Origin: Thermoplasmata archaeon | Lineage (GTDB): Archaea; Thermoplasmatota; Thermoplasmata; Thermoplasmatales; GCA-001856825 | Length of the DNA stretch: 64,000 nt | Assembly (NCBI GenBank): GCA_021816725.1 | Contig: JAKAXD010000001.1 | Span: forward strand, 124,001-188,000 | Direction of reading: 5' to 3' | Shown here: in pieces, positions 22,010-30,177 of the stretch | Layout: each line of letters starts with the position of its first letter | Numbering within the stretch: position 1 is the first letter of the stretch | Made by a program: the position numbers and the translations under genes | The notes under the pieces: model-generated | What the model saw: only the letters and a program-made list of their open reading frames with translations | Database searches by the model: none | Told to the model about the DNA's origin: nothing

Positions 22010-22747
22010 TCAGGAATCCTCTATCATGTTCAGGCACCTCATTATAACTTGCCTTACATCACCCAAGTGTGGCTTTATTCCATCAATTTCGAAGTGCCCT
22101 GGATACCGTGCCGTTTCATAAGGTCTCAGAAACTCATAAAGGATGATTGAAACAATCATGGACTGGATTATAGGCAGTAAGCTTTTACCCCACGAAAGCA
22201 GTGCATCACCATTTATATTTTTTCCTGAAGGCTTAGTTAATTGCCTGATTCTATGTTTTAAAATTTTAAGCCTCTGGTTTAATTCGTCTTTGAGTGGACC
22301 CTTTCTAGTAGCTTCAAGTAAGCTATTTGCAATATTGATTAACTCATTCACTTCTTTGTCTGTAGGATTTAATTTGACCTTTACTTTTTTTGCCCTTTCT
22401 ATAGTTCTATCAAAATTTGTATATCCTAGGGCTTTAAAAAATATAGAAAATATAGGAGTATCTAAAATTGCTTTGAGCTGGTCTAAGAACTGGTCCTTGT
22501 ATAAGTGGCCATAATCCTTTGGGGTTTTTATCGGAATATTAATTTCCTTGTAAAGTGTGCTTCTTTTTTCACTCGATGCAAAGCCTATCTTTAGTGAGGC
22601 AGCTTTAAAGGCTTTCTCTGAAGCTTGTTGGAGAAAATAAAGAGACCGTGCATATTCTTGATTTTCATGATTGCTCTCTGAATCTCGTAAATCTAATCTA
22701 GCGCTTTTTATCCACTCTTTGTAGCTATCAACAGTCATCTGGAGCAA
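22010..22747 (-). CDS. HEPN-domain-like protein
   Basis: YKEWIKSARLDLRDSESNHENQEYARSLYFLQQASEKAFKAASLKIG ... DYGHLYKDQF pattern resembles HEPN helices. Confidence 0.55.
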   Translation of the reverse strand: MLQMTVDSYKEWIKSARLDLRDSESNHENQEYARSLYFLQQASEKAFKAASLKIGFASSEKRSTLYKEINIPIKTPKDYGHLYKDQFLDQLKAILDTPIFSIFFKALGYTNFDRTIERAKKVKVKLNPTDKEVNELINIANSLLEATRKGPLKDELNQRLKILKHRIRQLTKPSGKNINGDALLSWGKSLLPIIQSMIVSIILYEFLRPYETARYPGHFEIDGIKPHLGDVRQVIMRCLNMIEDS

Positions 22748-23150
22748 CCCCTCAGACCGAGATACAACAAACTCGATTTCCGTGCATTAAGCCCTAATCT
22801 CCATCTGATTTTCTCTCACATCCTTAAAACCGACTTGTCTTATAATTACCATATGGACAGTTGTTCGCAAGGACCTGCCACTTCTAGGGGCTCTGGTTAT
22901 CGAAATTATTTCTCCCTTTGCCATTTCTAAATATTAAGAAAGGGAGTATAAATAATACGTTAGACTTGGCAGCTTTTTCACTTAAGCGCATATATGCATG
23001 TGGGTACCCCTTAGTGTCACGAATTTTGTGTAAACTTCTGGAACAAGAGAAGTAAATCTCTTTCCCAAGGAGACATACCTCGCCTTAACGCAAAAAGGGT
23101 CATAACTGCGAAATTTCTCACCTCAAATAAATTTTAAATTGCTTTGATTC

Positions 23151-23220
23151 TAAAGAAAAGTGCCTTTACAATCAGGCTTTTTCGCAACGATTAGCTCGAA
23201 AGGTAGAATCTATCTAGGCA
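23151..23220 (+). repeat. About 70-bp direct repeat, copy 2
   Basis: taaagaaaagtgcctttacaatcaggctttttcgcaacgattagctcgaaaggtagaatctatctaggca. Confidence 0.8.
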
Positions 23221-23412
23221 CTATCTTAAAACTTTGATATCCACCTGGAAGAAATGCTTACGACTATTCTACTCGGTTAAGTTAGGGTTCTGTTAAGATA
23301 TCGGGACATAGTGGGAATCTGAAAATCCGTTAAGTGTCGGGACATGTAAGGAAAGAGGTAACGGGATAAGTATTTAAAATAGATAACCATTAATTTAAGG
23401 AGCCAATTTTTC

Positions 23413-23967
23413 ATGCCAATAGATAATAGAGAGAGAATATGGTTTGAATCAATTAAATCAAGTGGGACTTTCCCCGATGGAAGGATAAAATTGGATGTGT
23501 TGTTCAGAGGTAGCAATAATAGAGAACTAGTTTGGACACCACCATGGAATGCAGTAATTGAACTTTCAGCCACAGCGAAGTTTTTAGAGGAGACAAATAA
23601 GCCTAAAAGCGAGTGGAATCAACCACTTACAAATGCTTACTCTAAACTAGAGCAGTCGACCAAGCTCTTAGAAAATATAGCGAATGCGGCAAATTTGATC
23701 GCAGCCAATTTAGGCAATCTTTTTGGAGATAAAGCTATAGACAAATTATTTCCAGCTATTCCGCCTGATTTAAGTCACAAACCTGAACAGATACGATATA
23801 TACTGTCTGGTGCCGAGGACATCGACGATTTTATAGTGAGGCTTACTCCAATAATTTCAGTTCACGAGAAAAACTTCAATGATAAGGTTCTAAAACAAAA
23901 TTTCAATAGAATACTGAAACCTCTTAATTTGAAGCTAGATGATAACATGAATATCGTAAAATTATAG
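23413..23967 (+). CDS. Hypothetical protein upstream of the methyltransferase-nuclease fusion
   Basis: 184-aa ORF, same strand, ends 66 bp before the methyltransferase ORF. Confidence 0.6.
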   Translation: MPIDNRERIWFESIKSSGTFPDGRIKLDVLFRGSNNRELVWTPPWNAVIELSATAKFLEETNKPKSEWNQPLTNAYSKLEQSTKLLENIANAANLIAANLGNLFGDKAIDKLFPAIPPDLSHKPEQIRYILSGAEDIDDFIVRLTPIISVHEKNFNDKVLKQNFNRILKPLNLKLDDNMNIVKL

Positions 23968-24032
23968 CGTACTGAAATAGAATTAACCTGACCACAATTA
24001 TAGGAGGGGATTGGGATATATTTTAATCCTCA

Positions 24033-25358
24033 ATGAAATTATCATTAGTTATTATGGAGATTAATGCAATTTATGAAGGCGATAATTTAGGGATAATGAG
24101 TAAGTTTCCAGACAAGAGCGTTGATCTCATTTACGCTGACCCTCCCTTTTTCTCTAACAAACAGTACGAAGTGATATGGGATGACAAAGCAGAGATCAGA
24201 AGTTTCGAAGACAGGTGGGAAGGCGGCATCCTACACTATATCACCTGGATAGAACCTCGATTAAGGGAATGCCATAGATTACTGAAAGATGCGGGTGCTT
24301 TATATCTCCACTGTGACTGGCATGCAAGCCACTATCTGAAGGTTGAACTTGACAAGATATTCGGAAGAGAGAACTTCAGGAATGAGATCTCCGTGAAGAG
24401 AATCAGGAAGAACGTCCACGAACGTGAAAAGGTTAAGAGTCTAAACACTGCCTTCGATTCAATCCTATTTTACGCCAAGAGCGATAAGCATTTTATTACA
24501 CCACCGATGAAAGAAGAATACAGGCCGGCTAGATGGCACGCTTTCGATGCCAATGGTATTAGGACTGGAATGGATTATGAGCTGTTTGGTCACAAACCAA
24601 AGAGGGGTAACCACTGGAGATGGACTAAGGAAAGGGCAGAGCAGGCAATCAAGGAGGGGATACTAAGGCCAAACCCATCAAGCGGTAAGCCCGAATATCT
24701 CATTCCGGAAAGTGACCACACGATTATAACGAGTGTTTGGGATGATATTCCGGCCTATTCATTTGAAAGCGGTTATCCTACGGAGAAGAGCCCGGAATTG
24801 CTGGAACGGATTATAAATATGTCAAGCAAGAATGGAGATATAGTGCTAGACCCTTTTTGCGGTTGTGGCACGGCTATCGTGGCTTCGCAGAAACTGAAGA
24901 GAAACTGGGTTGGGATTGATATTAGCCCAACGGCCTGCAACCTGATGAGAAAGAGGATGATCCATGAATTTAGAATCAGTCCACAAGTGATCAGGGGAAC
25001 AGTTGATGTGAACTATGTTAAGAAATTGGAGCCTTTTGAATTCCAGAACTGGGTGGTCACGAACAAATTCTTTGGGACTGTGAGTAAGACGAAATCAGGT
25101 GACTTCGGCATAGACGGACTTACACCACAGGTTGCAGGCGGTTATCCAATTCAGGTCAAGCAGAGTGAAAATGTTGGTAGAAACGTCATAGACAACTTCG
25201 AAACGGCCATGAGAAGAATGAATAAGAAGAAGGGATATGTTGTAGCTTTCTCGTTCGGTAGAGGGGCAGTAGAAGAAGCAGCTAGGGCAAAGAATCAGGA
25301 AGGATTGGAGATCATCTTAAGAACTGTCAATGACCTGATTGACGGAAAAATAGAATGA
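24033..25358 (+). CDS. Site-specific DNA methyltransferase fused to a PD-(D/E)XK-like (Mrr-type) nuclease domain
   Basis: LIYADPPFFSNKQYEVIWDD (DPPF), VLDPFCGCGTAIVASQKLKRNWVGIDISP (AdoMet motif I), C-terminal SGDFGIDGLTPQVAGGYPIQVKQSE resembling the D...(x)VKQ nuclease core. Confidence 0.85.
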   Translation: MKLSLVIMEINAIYEGDNLGIMSKFPDKSVDLIYADPPFFSNKQYEVIWDDKAEIRSFEDRWEGGILHYITWIEPRLRECHRLLKDAGALYLHCDWHASHYLKVELDKIFGRENFRNEISVKRIRKNVHEREKVKSLNTAFDSILFYAKSDKHFITPPMKEEYRPARWHAFDANGIRTGMDYELFGHKPKRGNHWRWTKERAEQAIKEGILRPNPSSGKPEYLIPESDHTIITSVWDDIPAYSFESGYPTEKSPELLERIINMSSKNGDIVLDPFCGCGTAIVASQKLKRNWVGIDISPTACNLMRKRMIHEFRISPQVIRGTVDVNYVKKLEPFEFQNWVVTNKFFGTVSKTKSGDFGIDGLTPQVAGGYPIQVKQSENVGRNVIDNFETAMRRMNKKKGYVVAFSFGRGAVEEAARAKNQEGLEIILRTVNDLIDGKIE

Positions 25359-25654
25359 GAGCATCTCTATCGTTAAAACATACCCGCCCCCCAAAAACTT
25401 AGGAGGGGCCTTTGAAGGGCAGGCATAACCTAGATTTGGGGCTTAAATAAATAGACTGCCTGTAAGTTAGAAAGTAACTTAAATGCCTTAGGAGTAAGAA
25501 AATGAAGGGCAGGCAGCATGTCAATATTCAGAGGAATAAATAGTCATTTTGGTCAATTACACGCTGATAAAACTTGGAGTTCCAAACATTGCAAATATTT
25601 ATCTTTATATTCTGTTAAGCAGTGTTAAAAATTATGTGTAGAAGACAATCTGTA

Positions 25655-25823
25655 GAACACTGCTTCTCAAGTGATGCTCAAGTGATTCTCGGTGATGCTC
25701 TGATAACAGGGTCATGTTCTGAGAACTGATTACTATACGACTTAGTTAATAAAGTTAACAGGGCCGTCCTTAACCGATGCTCTGAGTGCTTCTCTAGCAC
25801 CTCAGAGAAGCACCCTGTTATCA
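25655..25823. other. Candidate structured RNA or iteron region in module A
   Basis: tctcaagtgat/gctcaagtgat/tctcggtgat/gctc tandem units; TGATAACAGGG (25701-25711) complementary to CCCTGTTATCA (25813-25823); local hairpin 25780-25807. Confidence 0.45.
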
Positions 25824-26187
25824 CTGAAAGCAAAACTTCTCTTTCCTATAGGTTCAAGACAAAGGATAGGAGCCATTATTTAACAAACTTAACAAGGGGA
25901 TATTTTCCATACATCACTGGGAACAGACTAGGACCGTGGTATGTGTCTAAGGACATAGAGCTGTCCTCAATATTTACTTACTTCACCTGAATAATCTTCT
26001 GCTGGATCCTTTGAGGCCTATAAGAACACGCCACGTTAACTGTTAAGAACACCGCACAATCCTTGTTGGCAATATAATTTATGTGCATGAAAGCTGATGT
26101 TTTTCCCCATGTATAGTTTTGCGGTGCCTGATGGAAGTGGTAAAAGCGACAGCGATAGCACAATGCGGACGGAGGGCGAATTTTGTC

Positions 26188-26320
26188 AGATGCCCCAATG
26201 ATTAACCCACATCAATAGAAGTACCAATCCTCCTAGTGTCAAAGAGGTAGGAACGTAGGCGAGGATGTTCCTAGTTCGTTCTGCCCTGAGTCTCTCCCTT
26301 CTCCTAATCTCTAAAAGAAA
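26188..26320 (-). pseudogene. 3' remnant of a paralogue of the HTH/TM gene at 28224-28685
   Basis: Minus-strand translation RRRERLRAERTRNILAYVPTSLTLGGLVLLLMWVNHWGI* parallels REMERTRKEERDRSILESILVILLLIGLIFLLMWANHLNI*; no start codon, 5' part missing. Confidence 0.65.
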
Positions 26321-26351
26321 AATTGAATAACTGGTAAATCAATTTCATTAC

Positions 26352-26756
26352 ATGGAGAAGAGCAATGAATTCAGTGAACCTCCTATTCTACAGATTAAAA
26401 CGAATTTGGATATTCCTCTGACCGGCCGAGTAACAATTCAGATTTACAAGTTGATAGTTTCGGGAAGCGTCAGCCAAGCCAATATAAGAGCTCAGAAAGG
26501 GAGTTTGCAGGCCGTCTTCCTCGTTTACCTTCTTCTTCCAATGGAGGCTGCATTATTTGGTAATATTTTTGAGAAGTTATTCAGATACTTCTCAAGAATT
26601 CTACGGGATGAAACAAGGAAAGGGAGGGCACTTCCCCCAAGCATTGAAATAGAGTACGTAAGACCAGATGGAGAAAAAATGACAATAAAACTTACGGGGG
26701 AAATTGAAGACTTTGAAAATATTTTTTTATTCTTGACAAAATCTGGATTGAAATGA
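26352..26756 (+). CDS. Hypothetical protein, first gene of a two-gene cassette
   Basis: 134-aa ORF whose stop overlaps the next start by 4 bp. Confidence 0.65.
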   Translation: MEKSNEFSEPPILQIKTNLDIPLTGRVTIQIYKLIVSGSVSQANIRAQKGSLQAVFLVYLLLPMEAALFGNIFEKLFRYFSRILRDETRKGRALPPSIEIEYVRPDGEKMTIKLTGEIEDFENIFLFLTKSGLK

Positions 26757-27511
26757 AAAATGAAGGAAAATTGAATAAGATATCCTCAATACTGATAGCC
26801 TGGTTTACCCTCAAGCGTGCCTGGCTGATATATGCTATTGCATTAGTTGCATACGTGGCATCAGTTCTGTTGAGTCATAATGCTCTTTTGGTTTCTTTGG
26901 GCACTACTGCAATGACAATTTTTGTTCTTTTCCTAATAATGATGCAAAGTAATAAAGAGGTGAGAATAGGACTGGAAAAGGAGGCCAAAACCTTCGAAGA
27001 GAGTCTGAAACTAGTAACGTCCGAACTGAAGAAAGTCTCAGAGGCTACCCTAAAGTCTGCTGAGAGCATTTCGAGGGTTGAGGTAGGTATCTCGTCGATG
27101 GCGGGCAAAACAACTGAATTAGTTAGCATTGAGCAGGATAAGGAAAATGAAAGAACTAGTCTATTGAAACCGAGAATTTTTGCATCTGTATTCATAGATA
27201 AATGGGGTTGGTTTGGACTTTACAAACATTATTACATCTCAATATCTAATATCGGTGGAGATGCAAGAGATTTAATCTTATATTTCCCCAGAGCGGGAAT
27301 TAAGATGCAAAGTTCGAATCAGTCGCTAAAACGAGGGTCCCCGTGGAATATTGACTATGGCGATATTGCCGTTTTTAAGATTTCTAATCCTTTGGATGTT
27401 GAGATTTCACTGTATGATATGGAAGGTAGAAACTACTATGGAAATGGTGCGATATATTCCGACAAGGGACAGATCACAGAAATTATTACGAAACGTCAGA
27501 AGGTGTTATAA
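26753..27511 (+). CDS. Membrane protein: two N-terminal TM segments, coiled-coil, C-terminal soluble domain
   Basis: LIYAIALVAYVASVLL and ALLVSLGTTAMTIFVLFLIMM hydrophobic segments, then KEAKTFEESLKLVTSELKKVSEATLKSAESISRVE heptad-like region. Confidence 0.7.
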   Translation: MKNEGKLNKISSILIAWFTLKRAWLIYAIALVAYVASVLLSHNALLVSLGTTAMTIFVLFLIMMQSNKEVRIGLEKEAKTFEESLKLVTSELKKVSEATLKSAESISRVEVGISSMAGKTTELVSIEQDKENERTSLLKPRIFASVFIDKWGWFGLYKHYYISISNIGGDARDLILYFPRAGIKMQSSNQSLKRGSPWNIDYGDIAVFKISNPLDVEISLYDMEGRNYYGNGAIYSDKGQITEIITKRQKVL

Positions 27512-27562
27512 GTACCAAATGACGTATTCAAATTTTGCACTTGGTTATTGATTTAATGGACT

Positions 27563-28290
27563 TACTCGCCCTCCAAAGACCTTAGGAGTATGAAAATGAA
27601 GGGCAGGCAGCAGGTCAACCTTCAGAGGAATAAATAGTCATTCCAGTCAATTACACGCTGATAATACTTCCTCTTATTTTGTTATAGAATATTTAAAGCA
27701 TTTTTATCAGTTACTTTCAAGAGCATAGACTAAAGCCAATCCGCAGAACACTGCTTCTCAAGTGATGCTCAAGTGATTCTCGGTGATGCTCTAAAATCAG
27801 GATTATGCTCTACAAACTACGGATAATTCATAGGCTTGACAGTACCTGATAGAATAGTCCCCTACTGATGCTCAGGTGATTCCCTGACGAGTCCGAGCAT
27901 CACTCTATGATTATTGTCAATACCCAAAGTTGAACTCTGTGTATTGAAACACTGTACTGTCCATAGGCTTGACAGTACTTGATAGAACTACTTTTAAGTA
28001 GTATTTTGGCCGATTATCTGGGCCAACTAAAGGTCATGCCCTCGGCTCTGTCAAGACATCGCACAGTCCAAATTGACGAATCAATTCATGTGCGTAGAAG
28101 TTAACGATTTATCCCATGTATAGTTTTGCGGTGCCTTATGTGAGTGGTATAAGCGATAGCGATAGCACAGCGGGCATATGTGTATATGTCTTGTCCGCCT
28201 CAAGTTTACATAGTTCCCTTCTGTCAGATGTTCAAATGATTGGCCCACATCAGAAGAAAGATTAAACCTATTAACAATAATATGACTAAA
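27563..28290. repeat. Duplicated non-coding module, copy B
   Basis: Homologous to copy A; runs into the 3' end of the intact minus-strand gene 28224-28685. Confidence 0.85.
27746..27903. other. Candidate structured RNA or iteron region in module B
   Basis: 47-bp block identical to module A; GTGATGCTC (27783-27791) complementary to GAGCATCAC (27895-27903). Confidence 0.45.
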
Positions 28291-28685
28291 ATGCTTTCAA
28301 GAATGCTTCGGTCCCTTTCTTCCTTCCTGGTTCTTTCCATTTCCCTCTTGCTTCTCACATATAGATTGCGTGACTCTGCTTCATTTATCTTAATCACATC
28401 ACGGCCTTCCGGCAATACCCGATCGGCCTTGCTCTGATTCGGAATGTTAGCATTAGGACTTGAAATGGGTTCTGTCCTTTCTATTATGCTGCTCTGTATG
28501 GTTTTGAATATTTGACGAACCTTTTCATGCGTCATGATAATGGAATATGACTCTCTCAAAACGTTGGAGATTTCCCGATAGCTCAATCCCCTTGAACGAA
28601 GATCCTCGATTATTTCCTTGACCTGGTCCTTGTCCACTCTCTCACCTCTTTGCTCCCAGGTCTCCTTGGACAGTGACGATTGCAT
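28224..28685 (-). CDS. HTH protein with a C-terminal TM helix
   Basis: IIEDLRSRGLSYREISNVLRESYSIIMTHEKVRQIFKTI HTH-like region; SILVILLLIGLIFLLMWANHLNI terminal TM. Confidence 0.65.
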   Translation of the reverse strand: MQSSLSKETWEQRGERVDKDQVKEIIEDLRSRGLSYREISNVLRESYSIIMTHEKVRQIFKTIQSSIIERTEPISSPNANIPNQSKADRVLPEGRDVIKINEAESRNLYVRSKREMERTRKEERDRSILESILVILLLIGLIFLLMWANHLNI

Positions 28686-28944
28686 GCTTCATCACCAGGA
28701 TGCTCTGGCCTGTCCTTGAATCCATCAGGATAATGTCATACTGCCCGAAGCTGACAAGCTTTCCCGTTATCGTCTTGTTGTTCACCAGCTCCAAAGTTAG
28801 GATCCTTCCTATAAGCTGCTTGCCGAAGTTGTCGATCTGCCCTGGATAGATAGTCTGATACCTAAAGTTTGGTACTGATTTTTCCGAATCGGTGCCATTC
28901 GAATTTGCAAATTCCTTTCTGGTTGCGTCTAAACTCTCAGTCAT
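28642..28944 (-). CDS. Sm/Hfq-like RNA-binding-fold protein
   Basis: IGRILTLELVNNKTITGKLVSFGQYDIILMDSRTGQSILVMKHAIVTVQGD resembles Sm1 and Sm2 motifs, with an Hfq-like KHAI. Confidence 0.65.
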   Translation of the reverse strand: MTESLDATRKEFANSNGTDSEKSVPNFRYQTIYPGQIDNFGKQLIGRILTLELVNNKTITGKLVSFGQYDIILMDSRTGQSILVMKHAIVTVQGDLGAKR

Positions 28945-29064
28945 TTTTCTCTCTCCATCTTTTAATCACTTTCCAAAATCGACTGAAATATTCCATCGAA
29001 TCAAGGGCCATTACAAGCAGTACGAACTGGGGTAAAAAAGCGAGAGCAAGGAGCTTAACGTATA

Positions 29065-29604
29065 TCATTCTTCATTGCCTCCGTTATCTATTGATTTTAA
29101 AGGAGATTGAGGGCTAAGACTACTTACTACACCTTTTGAGTCCATCATCTCTTTAAAGTGAATAGCTGAAGACGTTTTCCGAATGGACTTCATAGGAAGA
29201 CGTCTCCTTTCTATCTCCTCACCGGAAAGTTGTTTTTTCTCCGGATGATTCAATATCCATTTCCTTTCCTTGTCTGAATACCACTTCTCAATATCCCTGA
29301 TGGTGTCAGGCGGTTCCGGTATTCCCTCTATGTCTGATCTCATCACGATATTGCGATTCAACATATTGAAAGAAAAGATGTCGTCTCTCCCACGCCTCTT
29401 ATTCCTGGTTGTCCTGGCTATCCTCTTCTGTGTCCTTTTGAATTGCAGGCCTGCAAATTCCCTATTCTTGCAGACATCGTCAAGCTCGCTTTCTTCAGGG
29501 CACCACAGCAGTTCTTTCAATCTAGGGTCCAGAGGGCACAAGTTAGCTGAGCAGCTATCAAAGAACTTGCAGCTCTCAGGTCCTATCATTTCATTTTCAT
29601 TCAT
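29065..29604 (-). CDS. Hypothetical protein
   Basis: 179-aa ORF in a compact co-directional block. Confidence 0.55.
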   Translation of the reverse strand: MNENEMIGPESCKFFDSCSANLCPLDPRLKELLWCPEESELDDVCKNREFAGLQFKRTQKRIARTTRNKRRGRDDIFSFNMLNRNIVMRSDIEGIPEPPDTIRDIEKWYSDKERKWILNHPEKKQLSGEEIERRRLPMKSIRKTSSAIHFKEMMDSKGVVSSLSPQSPLKSIDNGGNEE

Positions 29605-29899
29605 GTTTATCGCTCTCCTTCTCGTTAGTCTGCAGAAAACTCACCTCAGGATAGAAGGCAAAACCTCCGAGCTGTGTGAGTGGGATCTTCCTCTTTTTGC
29701 CCGTGATATTCTCGGAATAGAGGGAATCGAAATCGTGGTAATCCCTAGGTTCCAGGATGGTGATCCCTGATGTGTCGTAACCTAGAAGGAATCCCTTGAC
29801 TGCCCCTCCAATAGGTCTATAGACCTTGATTCGTGACCCATAGGCAACCGTGACGATGCCGTTCTTGTAGGGCAGAACTATCATTGGTCTATCATTCAT
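29597..29899 (-). CDS. Small protein, possibly a second Sm-like fold
   Basis: YGSRIKVYRPIGGAVKGFLLGYDTSGITILEP ... GKKRKIPLTQLGGFAFY has an Sm-like strand pattern. Confidence 0.4.
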   Translation of the reverse strand: MNDRPMIVLPYKNGIVTVAYGSRIKVYRPIGGAVKGFLLGYDTSGITILEPRDYHDFDSLYSENITGKKRKIPLTQLGGFAFYPEVSFLQTNEKESDKHE

Positions 29900-29901
29900 T
29901 C

Positions 29902-30177
29902 TTAATCACTCCTCGTCAAAAAATAAGGCACCATGAAAGAGAAGAAACTCTCATGGGCCTCCAAATATCTCGAAGGAACTGGAACAGCATGACCGGAAGG
30001 AGATTTTGATTCTTGGTTCGGCTTACTGCTCCTTGCCCTTCCATTCAGATTGAAACACTGAGCTGGGCCTAATAGCTCGTAATGGTAGAATCTGATGCGG
30101 CTTGAAGTGTCCTCATAATCGATGACTTTGACAAATTCAAGTGGCATTATGATCCCTCCTGATTTGTTGGAATACAC
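29902..30177 (-). CDS. Hypothetical protein
   Basis: 91-aa ORF overlapping the end of the ATPase gene; later start MPLEFVKVIDYED is likely. Confidence 0.45.
   Translation of the reverse strand: MYSNKSGGIIMPLEFVKVIDYEDTSSRIRFYHYELLGPAQCFNLNGRARSSKPNQESKSPSGHAVPVPSRYLEAHESFFSFMVPYFLTRSD

Larger units (their letters stand above)
25381..26320. repeat. Duplicated non-coding module, copy A
   Basis: Shares ordered blocks with 27563-28290: the ccttaggagta..gaagggcaggcagc block, ttcagaggaataaatagtcatt, tcaattacacgctgataa, a 47-bp identical block (25655-25701) and cccatgtatagttttgcggtgcc. Confidence 0.85.

Noticed and set aside
25978-26163. Short minus-strand ORF in module A whose peptide (CYRCRFYHFHQAPQNYTWGK) aligns with a frame in module B (CYRYRLYHSHKAPQNYTWDK)
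   Set aside because: Substitutions between copies fall mostly at amino-acid-changing positions and the module B frame stops early; shared nucleotide homology explains the match better than a conserved protein.
27861-27903. Hammerhead-ribozyme-like string ctgacgagtcc in module B
   Set aside because: The conserved GAAA and proper three-stem arrangement are missing, and the string is not conserved in module A.
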